This document shows positions 11,341 through 23,261 of a DNA stretch of 64,000 bases, one piece after another. The notes below the pieces were generated by a model. That model did no database searches. It was not told the origin of the DNA and saw only the letters and a program-made list of their open reading frames with translations. How positions within the stretch are numbered: the first letter of the stretch is position 1; every line of letters starts with the position of its first letter. The DNA comes from Campanula takesimana (taxonomy: Eukaryota; Streptophyta; Magnoliopsida; Asterales; Campanulaceae): contig JAOWBW010000443.1 of the NCBI GenBank assembly GCA_026119855.1, positions 853,501 to 917,500 of the forward strand. Direction: 5' to 3'. Made by a program: the position numbers and the translations under genes.

Positions 11341-11565
11341 AATAATGAGTTGCGGTTTGAATCGTGATTTGAACCGTAGTCTAAACTATGGTTTGAACCG
11401 CGGTTTGAACCACGAAATTAAACCGCGGTTTAAACCAAACCGAACTAAACCATAGCGGTTTGGTTTGAAATTTTTCATTGTTCGGTTCGGTTTGGAATTT
11501 TCACAAACCGATGACTAGTGGTTCGGTCCGTAAATACCCCCAAACCAAACCAAACCATTTACACC
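11341..11565. repeat. CGGTTTGAACC-motif array, probable hAT remnant
   Basis: Repeated GGTTTGAACCGCGG and TTAAACCGCGGTTTAAACC words on both strands, the same kind of internal array as the element at 17843 but without recognisable termini. Confidence 0.45.
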
Positions 11566-11824
11566 ACACCACACGAAGTTCAGCACAGGGAAAGACTAAT
11601 TCAGATCTCCACAAGAGTTTAAATGATAGGTCAATTAGCTGAATTATTCATATGAACCGGAAATTACTAAATTGGGACGACTTTAATTTTTCTCGGTTTA
11701 AACTGGAGAAGAAGTCAACTTTTAGTTTTTGTCGTGGTGCCACAATCAAGATGTTCAGAAGATTGGTAATGACAAGACTAATGAACTTGTGGATGAACAC
11801 TGTATAATGGATCAAGAACCAGCT

Positions 11825-11900
11825 ACTCCCTCTGTCCCATCTCACTTGAGACTTATTTCCATTTTGGTCCGTCCCACTTCACTTGAGACTCCCCAAAATG
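11825..11900. mobile_element. Stowaway-like MITE fragment
   Basis: TACTCCCTCTGTCCCATCTC at one end; a second GTCCGTCCCACTTCACTTGA motif follows in direct orientation, so the copy is rearranged or partial. It lies directly downstream of the last starch-synthase-like exon remnant. Confidence 0.5.
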
Positions 11901-12584
11901 ATAATCTTTTTATAATTTTATATTCAATCTACCACACAGTTCCAGTCCATGACTAAGGCTCCCTGTGATAAAGCAACCACCTGAGCACCCGTCTTGGCAC
12001 CAATCCGTACAAGCGCTTTAAGACTATCCAGATCAACATTTGAAACTTCTGACAAGATGCATCCAACCTGATCATAAACCCACCAAACGGAAACATGCAG
12101 CAGGTAAGATACTGAATAACGATGTGCAACATTATCAAGAGTCATGGAACCTGAGTTAAAAAATTGTCCGTTCCTGAGACACTTGAATAGAAATTTACTG
12201 GTTGGCTACTCAAACATAATTAATCGACAATAACAGATATAGTAACGGGTCAGGTTTACGAAGACAATCAAAATGAAATAGTAGGAAAGTTTTGCTAATA
12301 CCAATCAAGATTAGCAATACCTATTAACACTGATATTCCGAACGTTTGCTTCCGTTAGTTTTTAACCACCCATGCACAATTTAGATACAAGTAATTTCAC
12401 TTCTCAATGAAGAATTCAATAATCTCAAATCCAAGAAATAGATAGCCAAGTTGAAATTTGTGAACCAGGGTATCATATGCATGTATTTACTCCATATTTT
12501 TCAAAGAACTCTTGATTCTACATAACCCATTGCTTAAGTAGAGTACTTCAATAAACTACTTAGAACCAACCAAAAACAAAGAAG

Positions 12585-12765
12585 GGTAATGTTAGGGCAC
12601 AAAAGAAGCTTACAAAATGATGGATACAAAATGATGTGACGATATTTTATTAGTTGCATCGATTGTGGACCCGCCACACTCTAATTAAATGCACCAATAA
12701 AATCATGACACATTATATTGTAAACCAAGTTTCGTGGATTTTTTTGTGACTTTATATTTAACCAA
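12585..12765. mobile_element. MITE of the GCAATGCTAGGGGCACAAAA family
   Basis: GTTAGGGCACAAAAGAAGCT at the left and TTTTTTTGTGACTTTATATT at the right, with the family core GGACCCGCCACACTCTAATT in the middle. Confidence 0.6.
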
Positions 12766-12823
12766 TAAAGAACAATACCCTATTTAACAAGCTCCAAGAA
12801 AAAGTTCAGATTTTCATATCACA

Positions 12824-13104
12824 TACTCCCTTCCTCCCAGAGTAAGTGTCCACCTTTCCTTTTTAGTTTGTCTCAAAGTAAGTGTCCATTTCCTAAAATG
12901 GCAAAGAATCTTTACTATTCCTCTCAATCATTCTCTCTCTTACTTTACTTTTATATTCACAACACCAATCAACTTATTATTCCCTGCTTCACCTTCTCTC
13001 TCCTAACTCACTTTTCATACTCACAACACTTACGTCACTTCCACCATTTATTTATCTTTGTGCAAATGGAAGGGTGGACACTTACTCTGGGACAGAGGGA
13101 GTAT
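12824..13104. mobile_element. Stowaway-like MITE
   Basis: TACTCCCTTCCTCCCAGAGT at the left, GGACACTTACTCTGGGACAG then AGGGAGTA at the right; a family distinct in its centre (TTTACTATTCCTCTCAATCA) from the 260-bp family. Confidence 0.75.
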
Positions 13105-13632
13105 GAAACTAGTCTGTTATATAAAGGATAGATGAAAATTTGCTGTTGACACCTAAAAATTAGACTTTTGTTTAATGCACAAAAGAAAAGCATATTTAGA
13201 GTTCAATTTCTTATACCCATGAGGAGGAGATAGGCGAGTAGGCTTGGACCTAAATATCTTAACAGGGGCGTGAGAACAAGGGAAAATAGCATACAATCCC
13301 AAAGAAAGGAAAAAGAAAAAGAAAAAAAGATTGCTTTGCAGAAAACTTGAGGCTTTGGAGGGTAAAAACCAGGACATAACTTACTGACCTTTCAAAATCA
13401 TTTGAGTAGCCATATATCCTTTCACTGCTGACTAATGATGGATGGTGAACAGTATAAAAGTAACACCAATGCCATAGACAACCCTATACAACAACAAAAG
13501 TCTTAATCCCGAAATGATTTGGAGTCAGGTAACATGAACCCTCATATGTAATCGTCAAAGAGAAGAGTTACAAAAAAAAGTAAGTTAAAGGAAAGAAAGT
13601 GGTGGGAATAAAATTTCAAAAAATGAAAAAAA

Positions 13633-13633
13633 T

Positions 13634-13699
<66 letters not shown>
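13633..13699. repeat. Compound (AC)n(AT)n(AG)n microsatellite
   Basis: Three contiguous dinucleotide runs: ACACAC, then ATATAT, then AGAGAG, within the decayed starch-synthase-like locus. Confidence 0.95.
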
Positions 13700-14211
13700 T
13701 ATGTATCATCGAATAGTCAAGGAACTTTCATGCTTCTATAAGAAGCGACAATATGACTATCACATAGAACGACAAACGGTCGCTTTGCCAGTAATATGTA
13801 TCGGCTGTTGACGGTTCTCAATGCTCCATGACACGCATTACGCCTTATGTTCACCACTATAGAAGTTTATTTAAGAACCAAGAGCGATACATCCAATCAC
13901 TTAACTCTTTATCAGAGTGAGAGATTTACGAGCAAGTGGTAATATAATATCAAATCAATATAGAATCAATTAGAACTGAGAAACTAAAAAAAATATATGT
14001 TACAAGGCAAAGGATATAACAAAAGTACACCTAATGTACAGGTCTAATCATTCCATCACAGTTAAAACAACAAGAACACAAAGCAATTTCACTATTTCAG
14101 TTTGCAACCTGCTTATGGGTGGAATGAAGCGTGTGAAAACTCGTGGGGATTTAATCTTTGAAGGTTATGGTCCAAAATTTTAGAGTGTTCCAATGAATTA
14201 TAGCTAAAAAG

Positions 14212-14486
14212 TAATCGCTCTATCCCTAAATGATGTCCATTTTCAAGAAATTTTTGTCCCAAAATGAATGTTTTTTTTTCTTTTTGAAAAAAACTGTCCC
14301 TACACGTGTTCTTACCAACAAAAAAATAAAATAAAACGCTAGTCTCTTTATACTTGCAAAACTAAATGTTGGGAAAGTATATAACAAGATATTTATGAAT
14401 TCTATGTCATTTAATTGTATAAAAAGTAGACATTTAATGTCCCTTGAAATGAAATTTGGACATTCATTTAGGGACGGAGGGAGTAA
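14212..14486. mobile_element. Stowaway-like MITE, 260-bp family
   Basis: CGCTCTATCCCTAAATGATG at the left; CATTTAGGGACGGAGGGAGT at the right. Confidence 0.7.
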
Positions 14487-17310
14487 TAAGTTATTAGGGC
14501 AACAGAAAGCAAATTACTTGAGTAGTTACAACTTACTACAGAAAATTTCCTTGCTTTCTATAACAGATCATATTACTTACGTCATTACTCATGACTTCAA
14601 TCTGTCGTCAGATCTAACTTTATATCATGCCATTACTACAAACAAGCAGATAATCGCACTTAGAACAAGTAACTGCAGAAGTATTAACTTACTACAAGAG
14701 AAGGCATATGCACTGTTGTTTTGGACATGTACATCAGGCTGCATTCTAAGACATTATTCATCGAAATCTGAAGTAGATTTAGTAGCAAAGATGAAAAAGG
14801 TATACGGTTTTTTTTTTTTTTGGACTGAAAAGTGACAGAGTTCTGCCAGAATTTCAGCATCTTTCTTATACAGGATGTCATAAAAAAAAACTCGCATATG
14901 CTATCTTTTGAATCCATGAGTAGACTTCTCAAGGCAGAAGCCTCCCTCGCATCAATAGTGTATGTAAGAACCATCGAGTCCATTCTAAGAAGCAACTCTG
15001 AGCTGATTGAGAGTAAATCTGGTAGGGAATCAATTTAAAAAAAAAAAATTTAAAAAAAAAGAACTAAAGCAAGCATTGGACCACATCAGACAGTGCAAGT
15101 CAGTCAAGCATAAGCCAAAATTGAGCATGATTACAAAATGTCCCCCATGACTTTCCGCCTCACGTACTTATAGTCCCTAGGGTTCCAGTTGAGAGAGAGT
15201 AGAGACAGAAAAGAATCGATGCTATATTTATATGGAAGAAGGCAAAGGAGAGAGCAAAAGGAATGAGAATGGAATTATTCACAAGATTTCTTCTTTAGAG
15301 TACTTAACAACTGAAGATTTTGTATTCACGAATTTCCGATTCAATTTTTTCCCCTTAGTCTCATGAACAAAACAGAGAGCAAGTGATGCATGTTTAAAGC
15401 GAAGAACAGCCTTGTAAAATGCAAGTCAAATGTCAAAATAACTCTACCACAGTACCACCCTGTCAGGTTGTTAGACTTGCAGCTTAAATAATACTCCTAT
15501 GAAATTGCATTTTTAAATAACAATATTAAGGAATAAATAAAATCATTATGAAATTGTAGAGTTAAATAGACAGATAAAAAATATTAAGTTATGTCTTTCC
15601 TTATGAAGTGAAAATTGGAGGACTGCGTAGACAAAAACACATTGCACCATTGAGATAGTGTGAATACAAAAATAGGCGGCCCAAAATTATCTCCAGTAAA
15701 TTCTAGGGAAAGGACTCAATTTTTGGATACTTATCAGCCACATCTTCAAATGATGGATGGGGGATATATGTGCTATTCAACATTCTAGGTTTGGGGCAAA
15801 TTGACGACTAGTGAAGGCATTAGGCACCTAACTCATGTAAGGATGAGACCCTTTCAGTAAAAGACACATGTAGGTTATCAGACCGGTGATAATAGACATT
15901 AAAATTCCAGCTTGGAAGGTGTGAAAAATCATGATTCCTTCGTCCTTTTTCAGATGAAAGTTTCTTATTCGATCACTGAACTTAAAAGTTCCTGGATTTG
16001 CTCAATTATTAAGTTATTGGAAGAAACCAACAAAGATGCAAAGCGGTTGAATTAGTTAAAGACCTTGCAGCCACTAGCAGTTCCCTATGATCAATATATC
16101 ATTGTACGGAGTACTATAAAATCATGTGTCAGCCTTTTGAACATCTAAAAGATCAGCGTACTCTCACCTTCTTTACTGAAGGCATTCCCTTTGACCTCTA
16201 GCTGTTTTATCTTTTCAAGCAGTAAAATTTGTTCCCTCTTCATCACATCCAGCTCCTCAAAGGCCATGAGGCGTTGTTTATTTAAGTAGTGTATATCTGT
16301 ATGACATTCATTACATATGTAGACACACAAACACACATCAGAGTTAGATAAAATACTTGCATATGATGCACCAACTGAATTTTCAAAGGAACATTAAGGT
16401 GCTGAAACAAAGAACTAAAAACTACGTTGTGTGAGTTAGATAATCACTCACTCTGCTGAGCTTTTTAAAAGAGTTGCCAAAATGCTATTGTGAGTCTTTT
16501 CTGATGCATCATCCAGTCATCCACCGATTGCAGCCGCTCCTATAACTGAAGTAGACAAAGATTGTTAAAAAGAAAGATGGACAGAATGGCTAACCTGATG
16601 CGTGTCTATGCTACCATTGGTTTTTCACCTGGATTGCAAATTATAATTATAGGGAGATACGTTCATATTTACATATAAATACATGTGCATGCAGGTTTGA
16701 GTGTAGAAAATAAAGTACGATAAATAAAAGCTTACTCCATCTCCAAAGGTCCCTTAACCCATCCACTCCAACATTGTTACTAAAATTTTATTTTCTTGAT
16801 CAAATGGACCTGGAAAAAAAAAACACAGTTCCAATCTCCCAAAACCCACCATAGAAATAACCACATGTGTCATCAGAGCAATGTGATTCTTAGTGCGTGT
16901 TTGTTGTATGGAATGAATAGTCATTGTCGTGAATTGAAAAACACTTAGATGGCGAATCATTCCATTGTTCCCTAATGCCAGTTCCAGAAAGCCTATCCAA
17001 TATCTTAAAACATATAAAGACGTAACTACTTATTTTTCTTATAGAACATACAGTATCAAATAAGATATCCTTCCTGGAAGAGCCCTAGGCTACTTTTACG
17101 GGATATCAAACTCAAAGAACAAGAGCTGAAAACTCAATCATGGGGAAAAAAGCTAAACCTCTTAAAAAACAAATAAGCAAACTGTAACATGTCAAAGCAA
17201 TTCAAGATAAGCTCCATCTTAGACCACGTTTACGTGCCACAACAATCAATACTTTGTGTCTCATTTTGATTTTCCAAAGGCAATTTGATTAATCTACAAA
17301 TAGAATCTTA

Positions 17311-17498
17311 TACTCCCTCCGTCCCAAAATGATCTTCTTATTTGCCCTTTCTCATTGTCCCAAAAAGTTCTTCACATTTCCACAATTTAAGCTTAAAAGT
17401 GCCTAAACAAAGCATGGCTAGTGAAGCAAGTGTTCATATTCTTAAAAAGTTTGAATAATCAAATGCGAAGATCATTTTGGGACGGAGGGAGGGAGTAT
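17311..17498. mobile_element. Stowaway-like MITE
   Basis: TACTCCCTCCGTCCCAAAAT (17311) and ATTTTGGGACGGAGGGAGGG then AGTA at the right: near-perfect inverted termini. About 188 bp, in an intron position of the starch-synthase-like remnant. Confidence 0.85.
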
Positions 17499-17842
17499 AT
17501 GGATTTACTTAGTTAAAGTGCGCATAACTAAATGTTATAATTTCAGTTTCTAACATACTAATAAGACACTACTGTAAATTTCAAAACTTCTTCAAGCGAT
17601 TTATGCTAACAGACGGGAAAACAGCATCAATTTTACTAGCATTCCAAATATTGCGAACATAATACATTATCATAGAAGCAAATACATTAAGAGAAACAGA
17701 GAATGATAAACAGCTAGGTTAGAAAAAAAAAAAAGTCACCCCGAGCAATTAAGAGCTCCACGCTTAACAAGTTTGAAATTAGCTGAACGGAATGATTGAG
17801 GGAACGGCGCCGGAGCTGTTGGGATCGCAGCGGTCAGTAATA

Positions 17843-18055
17843 GGGGTGGAAATGGTTTGACTTAGCTCGGTTTGGGGTAATTTAGGAGCCAAACCGCTAT
17901 ACATCGGTTTGGAGAAATCCCAAACCGAGCTGAACCACAAAATAGTCCAAGCCGAGCTGAGCTAAACCATCACGGTTCGGCTCGGCTCGGCTCGGTTTGA
18001 ACCACGGTCTGATTTCGCGGCTTAAACCGTGGCTTAAACCACGGTTTGGGGTAAC
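17843..18055. mobile_element. hAT-like element fragment with CGGTTTGG/CGAGCTGA arrays
   Basis: Begins with the hAT-like terminus TAGGGGTGGAAATGG at 17843. Inside are repeated GGCTCGGCTCGG, AACCGAGCTGAACC and GCTTAAACCACGG words. The opposite terminus is not found, so the element is truncated. Its left end abuts the transit-peptide-like exon (minus strand) exactly, replacing the expected start-codon region. Confidence 0.55.
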
Positions 18056-18526
18056 TTAGTAAGTAGTCCAACAGCCGTGCAATCAGTCAGATTGCACTGG
18101 ATACAAATCTTAAGCAGACTAACATGAAATTTTTGTTCTTCGAATTTCAAACTAAAGAGTTCGAATTGAATCGCCAAGCATAAGTTTGAAGTTCTAATCT
18201 CAGTTAATGTGATAGAATTTCACCTAAGCCAAAGTAGCTAGTGCATGCAGGGTTCAGGAGTTTCTAGCCTCTACCAAACAAAAATTAATAACCTTCTTCA
18301 TTAATTTCCCTGAACACAATCACCAGACAAAGGAAAATATATAGCCAAGAGTGAAGCATCAGTTTACAGAGAATCATTGTTGAAGGTAACTGAAATAACA
18401 ATGATTAATGTAAAAGTTTATAAAAGGCTAGTCATTTTGAGACAGAGGGAGTACAGTATGCCTTAGACAAAGGCTAGTCATTTTGACACCGGTTCGCTAT
18501 CGCCGTTGATGATTTTGGACATCGAA
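18056..18526. other. Intergenic
   Basis: No supported gene. GAGACAGAGGGAGTA at 18439-18453 is a lone Stowaway-like terminus. Confidence 0.4.
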
Positions 18527-19218
18527 GACCATCTACAATGGATTAAACAAGTTTTCCCATTCAACACCCACTTTATCACTCCACGTCATCTTCTCTCTCT
18601 TCCAACTAATCCATTCAACACTCATTCAACTTTTACCCTACAATGGTTTGTTTAATCCTCATTCAACACTTTTCACACTCATCATCATATACCCCACCAC
18701 TTAAAATTTATTTTATATTTTTTATTTTTATGATTAGTGTTGAAATAGTTATTATTGGGATCCATTTCAAGAAAAAGATGGTTTTTTTTTGTCGAAATAC
18801 AATGAAACTTACGTCAATTTAAAGAGATTTTTTTTTAGGAATTTTGTGTAAAAAAAATAAAAATAAAAACATTTTATTTGAAATAATTGAGCTCAAACAA
18901 TTGATATAAAAAAAAAAAAAAAATCGTCAGCCAATGGAGAGTTGCCAAGTGTCAAAACCAGGAAAAAAGAAAAGAAAAAAAAAGGCCGGAGCAGGCCGTG
19001 ACGCGCCAGACAAGGCGCGTGTTCTGCACGCGCCACGGCAGCCTCTCAAGATGCGCCGCGTGTCTCAAATTGCTGGTTTTTCCTCCATTCACAATTGTTG
19101 AATGGGTTAAACAAAACATTCACACCCACTCCATTAAACAACCATTGGAGTAATTAAACAACTCCATTTTTGTTTAATACCCATTCAACACTCCAATTTT
19201 GCACCATTGTAGATGGTC
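18527..19218. mobile_element. PIF/Harbinger-like non-autonomous element
   Basis: GACCATCTACAATGG at 18527 is inverted as CCATTGTAGATGGTC ending at 19218. Inside, CATTCAACACTC-type motifs recur near both ends. The flanks show a 3-bp repeat (gaa), the TSD length of PIF/Harbinger, although TWA is the usual target. A GC-rich insert (GACGCGCCAGACAAGGCGCG) sits near the middle. No transposase. Confidence 0.6.
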
Positions 19219-19572
19219 GAAGAAGGAGCGGTTGCGGTTCTACACAATACTAATTTTTTTTATTTTATTATTTTTTACAATGTCCACGCCATAAGCTTTA
19301 CCACTGGGCTACTCCATTGGGATATAATAATTTTTTTGTTAAAAAAATATATAAATAAATATTGTGAGTGAGAAATAGAGAAAAAAAAATGAGATTATGA
19401 ATAGTTGTTATGAGACGGGTGGAATGAGAAAATTAAACATTTTAAATAACTAATCATAATTATGAGACGCTCAAAATAAAAACAATTAACACTAGTTTGG
19501 GACGGAAAGGAGTAGAAGCCTTCTATTAAAGGTTTGATTCTTTTTTTTTTTTGGACGGAAAGGAGTAGAAGC

Positions 19573-19880
19573 TAGGGATGGCCAAAGGGAACCGGAACCG
19601 GAAAACCGGAACCGGAAAAGCCCGGAACCGGAGCAAACCGTGGAGTAAACCAGAACCGCCATTCATCCGGGCCGGTTACGGTTCACATAAATGGCGAACC
19701 GGACCGGAACCGGACCGAAAATCCCTTGTTTTTCAATAATTTTAAAGGGGGACCGGAACCGTACCGGAACTTAACCGGAACCGGATTGTGCCAACCGGAA
19801 CCGGGGTAAGCACTGGCCGGTTCAGGGTCACATATATGCCGAACCGGAACCGGGCCCGGAATCGGTTTTGGCCATCCATA
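19573..19880. mobile_element. hAT element with CCGGTTCCGG arrays (TSD gtagaagc)
   Basis: TAGGGATGGCCA at 19573 and TGGCCATCCATA ending at 19880 are inverted with one mismatch; the 8-bp TSD GTAGAAGC is perfect at 19565-19572 and 19881-19888. The interior is a dense array of GGAACCGG/CCGGTTCC words on both sides of an AT-rich core (CAATAATTTTAAAGGGGGAC). Its target lies in one of two tandem copies of a ~55-bp sequence (starts near 19500 and 19553). Confidence 0.85.
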
Positions 19881-20123
19881 GTAGAAGCCTTCTATTAAAG
19901 GTTTGATTCCTTTTTTTTTGCCTTCCTTAACCATGTCCTAGGAGTGAGTCTTGTGAAAAACGCGTTTTTCTCGGAAAAACGTATTTTTCAAAGAACGCTG
20001 GCGATTATATTTCGAATCAAGCGGTGGCATTTTCGTAAATATTGGCAACCATAGTAAATGCCCAGTGTTAGTATTACAAAAAGCTAGTGATTTCAAACTG
20101 GCGTTTATAAACATGAAACTGAC

Positions 20124-20346
20124 ACTTTTCTTAAGTGCAAATGGTAATGTTAAAAATTGCCAGTAAGTACACTAGCACTTTTTTACATTGATACTGCACT
20201 TATTAAAAGTGCCAGTGGTAGTGTTAATAATTGCAAGCCATTACACTGGCACTTTTTAACATTGATACGAGCACTTATTAAAAACTGTCAATGGTAGTGT
20301 CAATAAGTGTCAGTGTACATGTGCTGGTATTTTTTTACACTACCAC
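20124..20346. repeat. Three tandem ~74-bp units
   Basis: Units at about 20124-20196, 20197-20270 and 20271-20346 share GCACTTATTAAAAGTGCCAG, GGTAGTGTTAATAATTG and CACTTTTTAACATTGATAC. Each contains inverted GCACTT/AAGTGC words. Function unknown; a subterminal region of a DNA transposon is possible. Confidence 0.6.
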
Positions 20347-20723
20347 TAGCACTTACGATCAGCGCTAAACAACTTCTCGTTAATTACAAAAATGTCACCG
20401 CGGCAACTTAAAAACACGTTGTACACAACCTTAAGGAAAAACATTTTTTTCCCCCATATTTTCTCATGTCCTAGAGGTAAGGAAAGTAATATGATTTTTT
20501 TATTATTATTATTTTTCAGAGTGTGAGTTTTTACTTTTATCAATATTTTTTTAGAGACTGATTAGAATTGATGTTCAAACTAAAACAATGACAATTATTT
20601 TCTGATATGACTGGTAGTAATTTTAAGTTAATTATAACTCGCTTAATTTTATAAAGATACTCACAAGATTTTTGATAATCAACATGACTTAATTTTTGTT
20701 AGACCAACAATAATTAAAGAGGC
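20347..20723. other. Intergenic, AT-rich
   Basis: No feature recognised. Confidence 0.4.
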
Positions 20724-21662
20724 ATTCTCCTGTACACCCGTCGCACGCTGTGCTGCGGGCCTTTTCCTTATTTTTTTTTTTTTTTGCCACCACCAACTTT
20801 TTTCCTCCCAGTAAAAGTAACACTTATTATAACGAAATGTAACACTTTTTCCTTTTCAAATGTAACATTTTTTTTTCAAAATGTACCACAATTTTGCTGC
20901 AATACATTAAAGATTGACAACTAAACTAATGTCACATTTTTTATAAATGAATGTAAAACTCTTTTTTTCAAATGTAACACTTTTTTTTCAAAATGTACCA
21001 CAATTTTGCTGCAATAGATAAAAAAAAAACATAGATCGACAACTAAACTAATATAACACTTTTTTTTTTCAAATGTAACACTTTTTCCCCCAAATTAACA
21101 TAAGATTGACAAACTAAACTAATGTTACATTTTACAAAAAATGAATGTAACATTTTTTTGTCAATTGTAACATTTTATATTCTTAAATGTAACATTATAT
21201 CTGAAATGTAATAATTTTTTATTGAGAAAGTAACATTTGAAATGCAAACCCAATTTTTTTTTGTAAAAACTGTTGTTACCTTTAACAGTAGAAAGTGTTA
21301 CTTTTTGAAGATGAAACTGTTACTTTTATTAGAACAGAGTGTTACATCTCAGCTGACAAAGCAGCTCAAACTTTTTGTGTGTAAAAAATATGTTTTTTTA
21401 AAAAAAAAAATCAAACCATATCATGACCTATGTAGTTTTATTCGTCTCGTTGAGACGAATACAACAGTATTTTTTTAAAAAAAATTCGAGTTATAAATCT
21501 CAAGATATAACATTTTAAAGTTAATGGAGGTTTTTTTTTAGACTTGCCACATGTCGCAATCTGGGAGGGTGGGAGAGGCTATGCTGGGCGAGTTGCTGGG
21601 CTGGGTGGGTTGACCCACGGGTTTGACCCGTTGCACCATGGTGCAACGGTTGTATATAAGAA
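20724..21662. repeat. GTAACA-motif repeat, copy D
   Basis: Begins TTCTCCTGTACACCCGTCGC (compare copy B), then TGTAACACTTTT arrays, the palindrome at 21441-21459 (one mismatch), ATCTCAAGATATAACATTTT and a GC-rich end with GTTGACCCACGGGTTTGACC and CCGTTGCACCATGGTGCAAC. Confidence 0.6.
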
Positions 21663-21814
21663 TTTGTCATAACTAAATCAAATTTCTTTCAAGTAGGGGT
21701 GATTATTTTTGACCAATGAGAATACCTATTAAGATTCTATCACACTAATTGTGCATGAATCATGTATAATAGTTCAACGTAACGTATGATATTTTTTGAA
21801 TGATATTTTTTTAG

Positions 21815-22820
21815 ACAAAAACTTATGTGAGAACACTATGACCCGTTTCATGGATGAGACGAGTCATTTTTTACCCATAACCCGGTCCATTGAACCAGCT
21901 CCATGACCCAGGGGGCGACCCTGCCACGTGGTAGCCTCTCATAGGACAAAAAAAAAATTGCTTTTTTTTTTTAATTTTATATTATTATTTTTTTTTTTGT
22001 TTTTTTTCGGTTTGTCAAAAGTAATAGTTACTATAACTTAATGTAATGACTGTATACATATAAAGTAACAGTTTGTATACATAAAAGTAATACATATATA
22101 CAGAAAATTAACAGTGTTTTTTTCTATGTTTTCTTCGCTTGCCAAAAGTAATACTTATTATAACTAAAATGTAATGAACGTGTTACTTATATGTAATAAT
22201 GTTTATACATAATTGTAACACATATGTATAGAAAAAGTAATAATTCAACCATTTACATTTTTAGAGCTAAAAACACTTGATTAGTGTTACATGTAAAAGT
22301 ATAACATTATCTATAGAAATATGTTATAATTTCTTTTATTAAAGTGTTACATTTACTTGTACAAACAATTACATTCATATATATGAGTTGTTACTTTTTA
22401 AATGTTACTTTCTTTCAAAAAATTAAATCAAAATACACAATATTTTACATTTTTGCAAAAGCATTATTACATTTCAGTATAAATGATAATTACATTTAGA
22501 TATTGTTTGGGTTACATGTAATTATAGTTATTATTACATTTGAAAAAATGGGTAAAACGAGCTTTTGTTTTTGTAAAACAGGTGTTACGTTTACTTATGA
22601 ACAATGTTACTTTATATGTATACAGTCATTACATTAAGTTATGATAAATATTACTTTTGGTAAACGTCGAAAAAGCCGAAAAAAATAATATAAAAACTCA
22701 AAAAAAAAGTGTGGGGGGCCTATAGGAGGCTGCCATGTGGCGGGTCATGCCCCATGGGTCCTGGGGCGACCCGTCTTATACATGAGACGGATCCCCTTGT
22801 TCTCATGGGAGACCACCTCT
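21815..22820. mobile_element. Foldback element with GTAATA/GTAACA arms
   Basis: Long inverted arms: TTAATGTAATGACTGTATAC near 22040 faces GTATACAGTCATTACATTAA near 22620, and GCCACGTGGTAGCCTCTCAT near 21922 faces GAGGCTGCCATGTGGC near 22726. Outer ends carry GACCCGTTTCATGGATGAGAC and its degenerate inverse near 22770. The interior is only TGTAATA/GTTACAT motifs. Probably a diverged relative of copies A-D. Confidence 0.65.
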
Positions 22821-22912
22821 TTTTTTTCAATGAATGACACTTATTGAATAACCGAAAGACCCATTATAAATTATAACCATCTTACTTTTGAGGACGGATG
22901 TTGTATTACTAA

Positions 22913-23253
22913 TAGGGATGGCCAAAACCGGTTCCGGTTCGCCATATATGTGACCCTGAACCGGTCCGCGCTTACCCCGATTCCGGTTGGCACAATCCGG
23001 TTCCGGTTAGGCTCCGGTTCCGGTACGGTTCCGGTCCCCCCCTTTAAAATTATTGAAAAACAAGGGATTTTCGGTACGGTTCCGGTTTCGGTTCCGGTCC
23101 GGTTCGCCATTTATGTGACCCTGAACCGGCCCGGATGCCTTGCAGTTCCGGTTTGTCCGGTTCCAGTTTCCTCCCCGGTTTGCTCCGGTTCCGGGCTTTT
23201 CCGGTCCGGTTTTACGGTTCCGGTCCGGTTCCGGTCCGGTTTGGCCATCCCTA
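22913..23253. mobile_element. hAT element with CCGGTTCCGG arrays (TSD attactaa)
   Basis: Perfect inverted termini TAGGGATGGCCAAAACCGG and, at the right, CCGGTTTGGCCATCCCTA. A perfect 8-bp TSD ATTACTAA lies at 22905-22912 and 23254-23261. It is 341 bp with the same array and core as 19573-19880; the best-preserved copy in the window. Confidence 0.92.
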
Positions 23254-23261
23254 ATTACTAA

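Larger units (their letters stand above)
11950..17842 (-). pseudogene. Starch synthase IV/V-like gene, decayed
   Basis: Exon-like islands on the minus strand, in order: 17740-17842, an A/P/S/R-rich segment resembling a plastid transit peptide; about 16500-16550 (E-R-L-Q-S-V-D-D); 16168-16296, a coiled-coil exon (L-N-K-Q-R-L-M-A-F-E-E-L) with ACAG acceptor and GTGAGA donor; 14829-15018 (acceptor CTACCAG) with L-L-L-R-M-D and R-E-A-S-A-L-R then D-S-I-C-E; and 11970-12067 (acceptor GATCAG) starting V-G-C-I-L-S-E-V. Spacing and wording fit the coiled coil, pre-catalytic region and the V-G-C-I segment of the GT5 domain in plant SSIV/SSV. Most catalytic exons between 14800 and 12070 are not visible. 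The 14829-15018 exon is frameshifted in a run of nine A's (plus strand, 14882-14890): beyond it the other frame reads K-K-D-A-E-I-L-A-E-L. The family assignment is from memory of motifs and is tentative. Confidence 0.45.
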
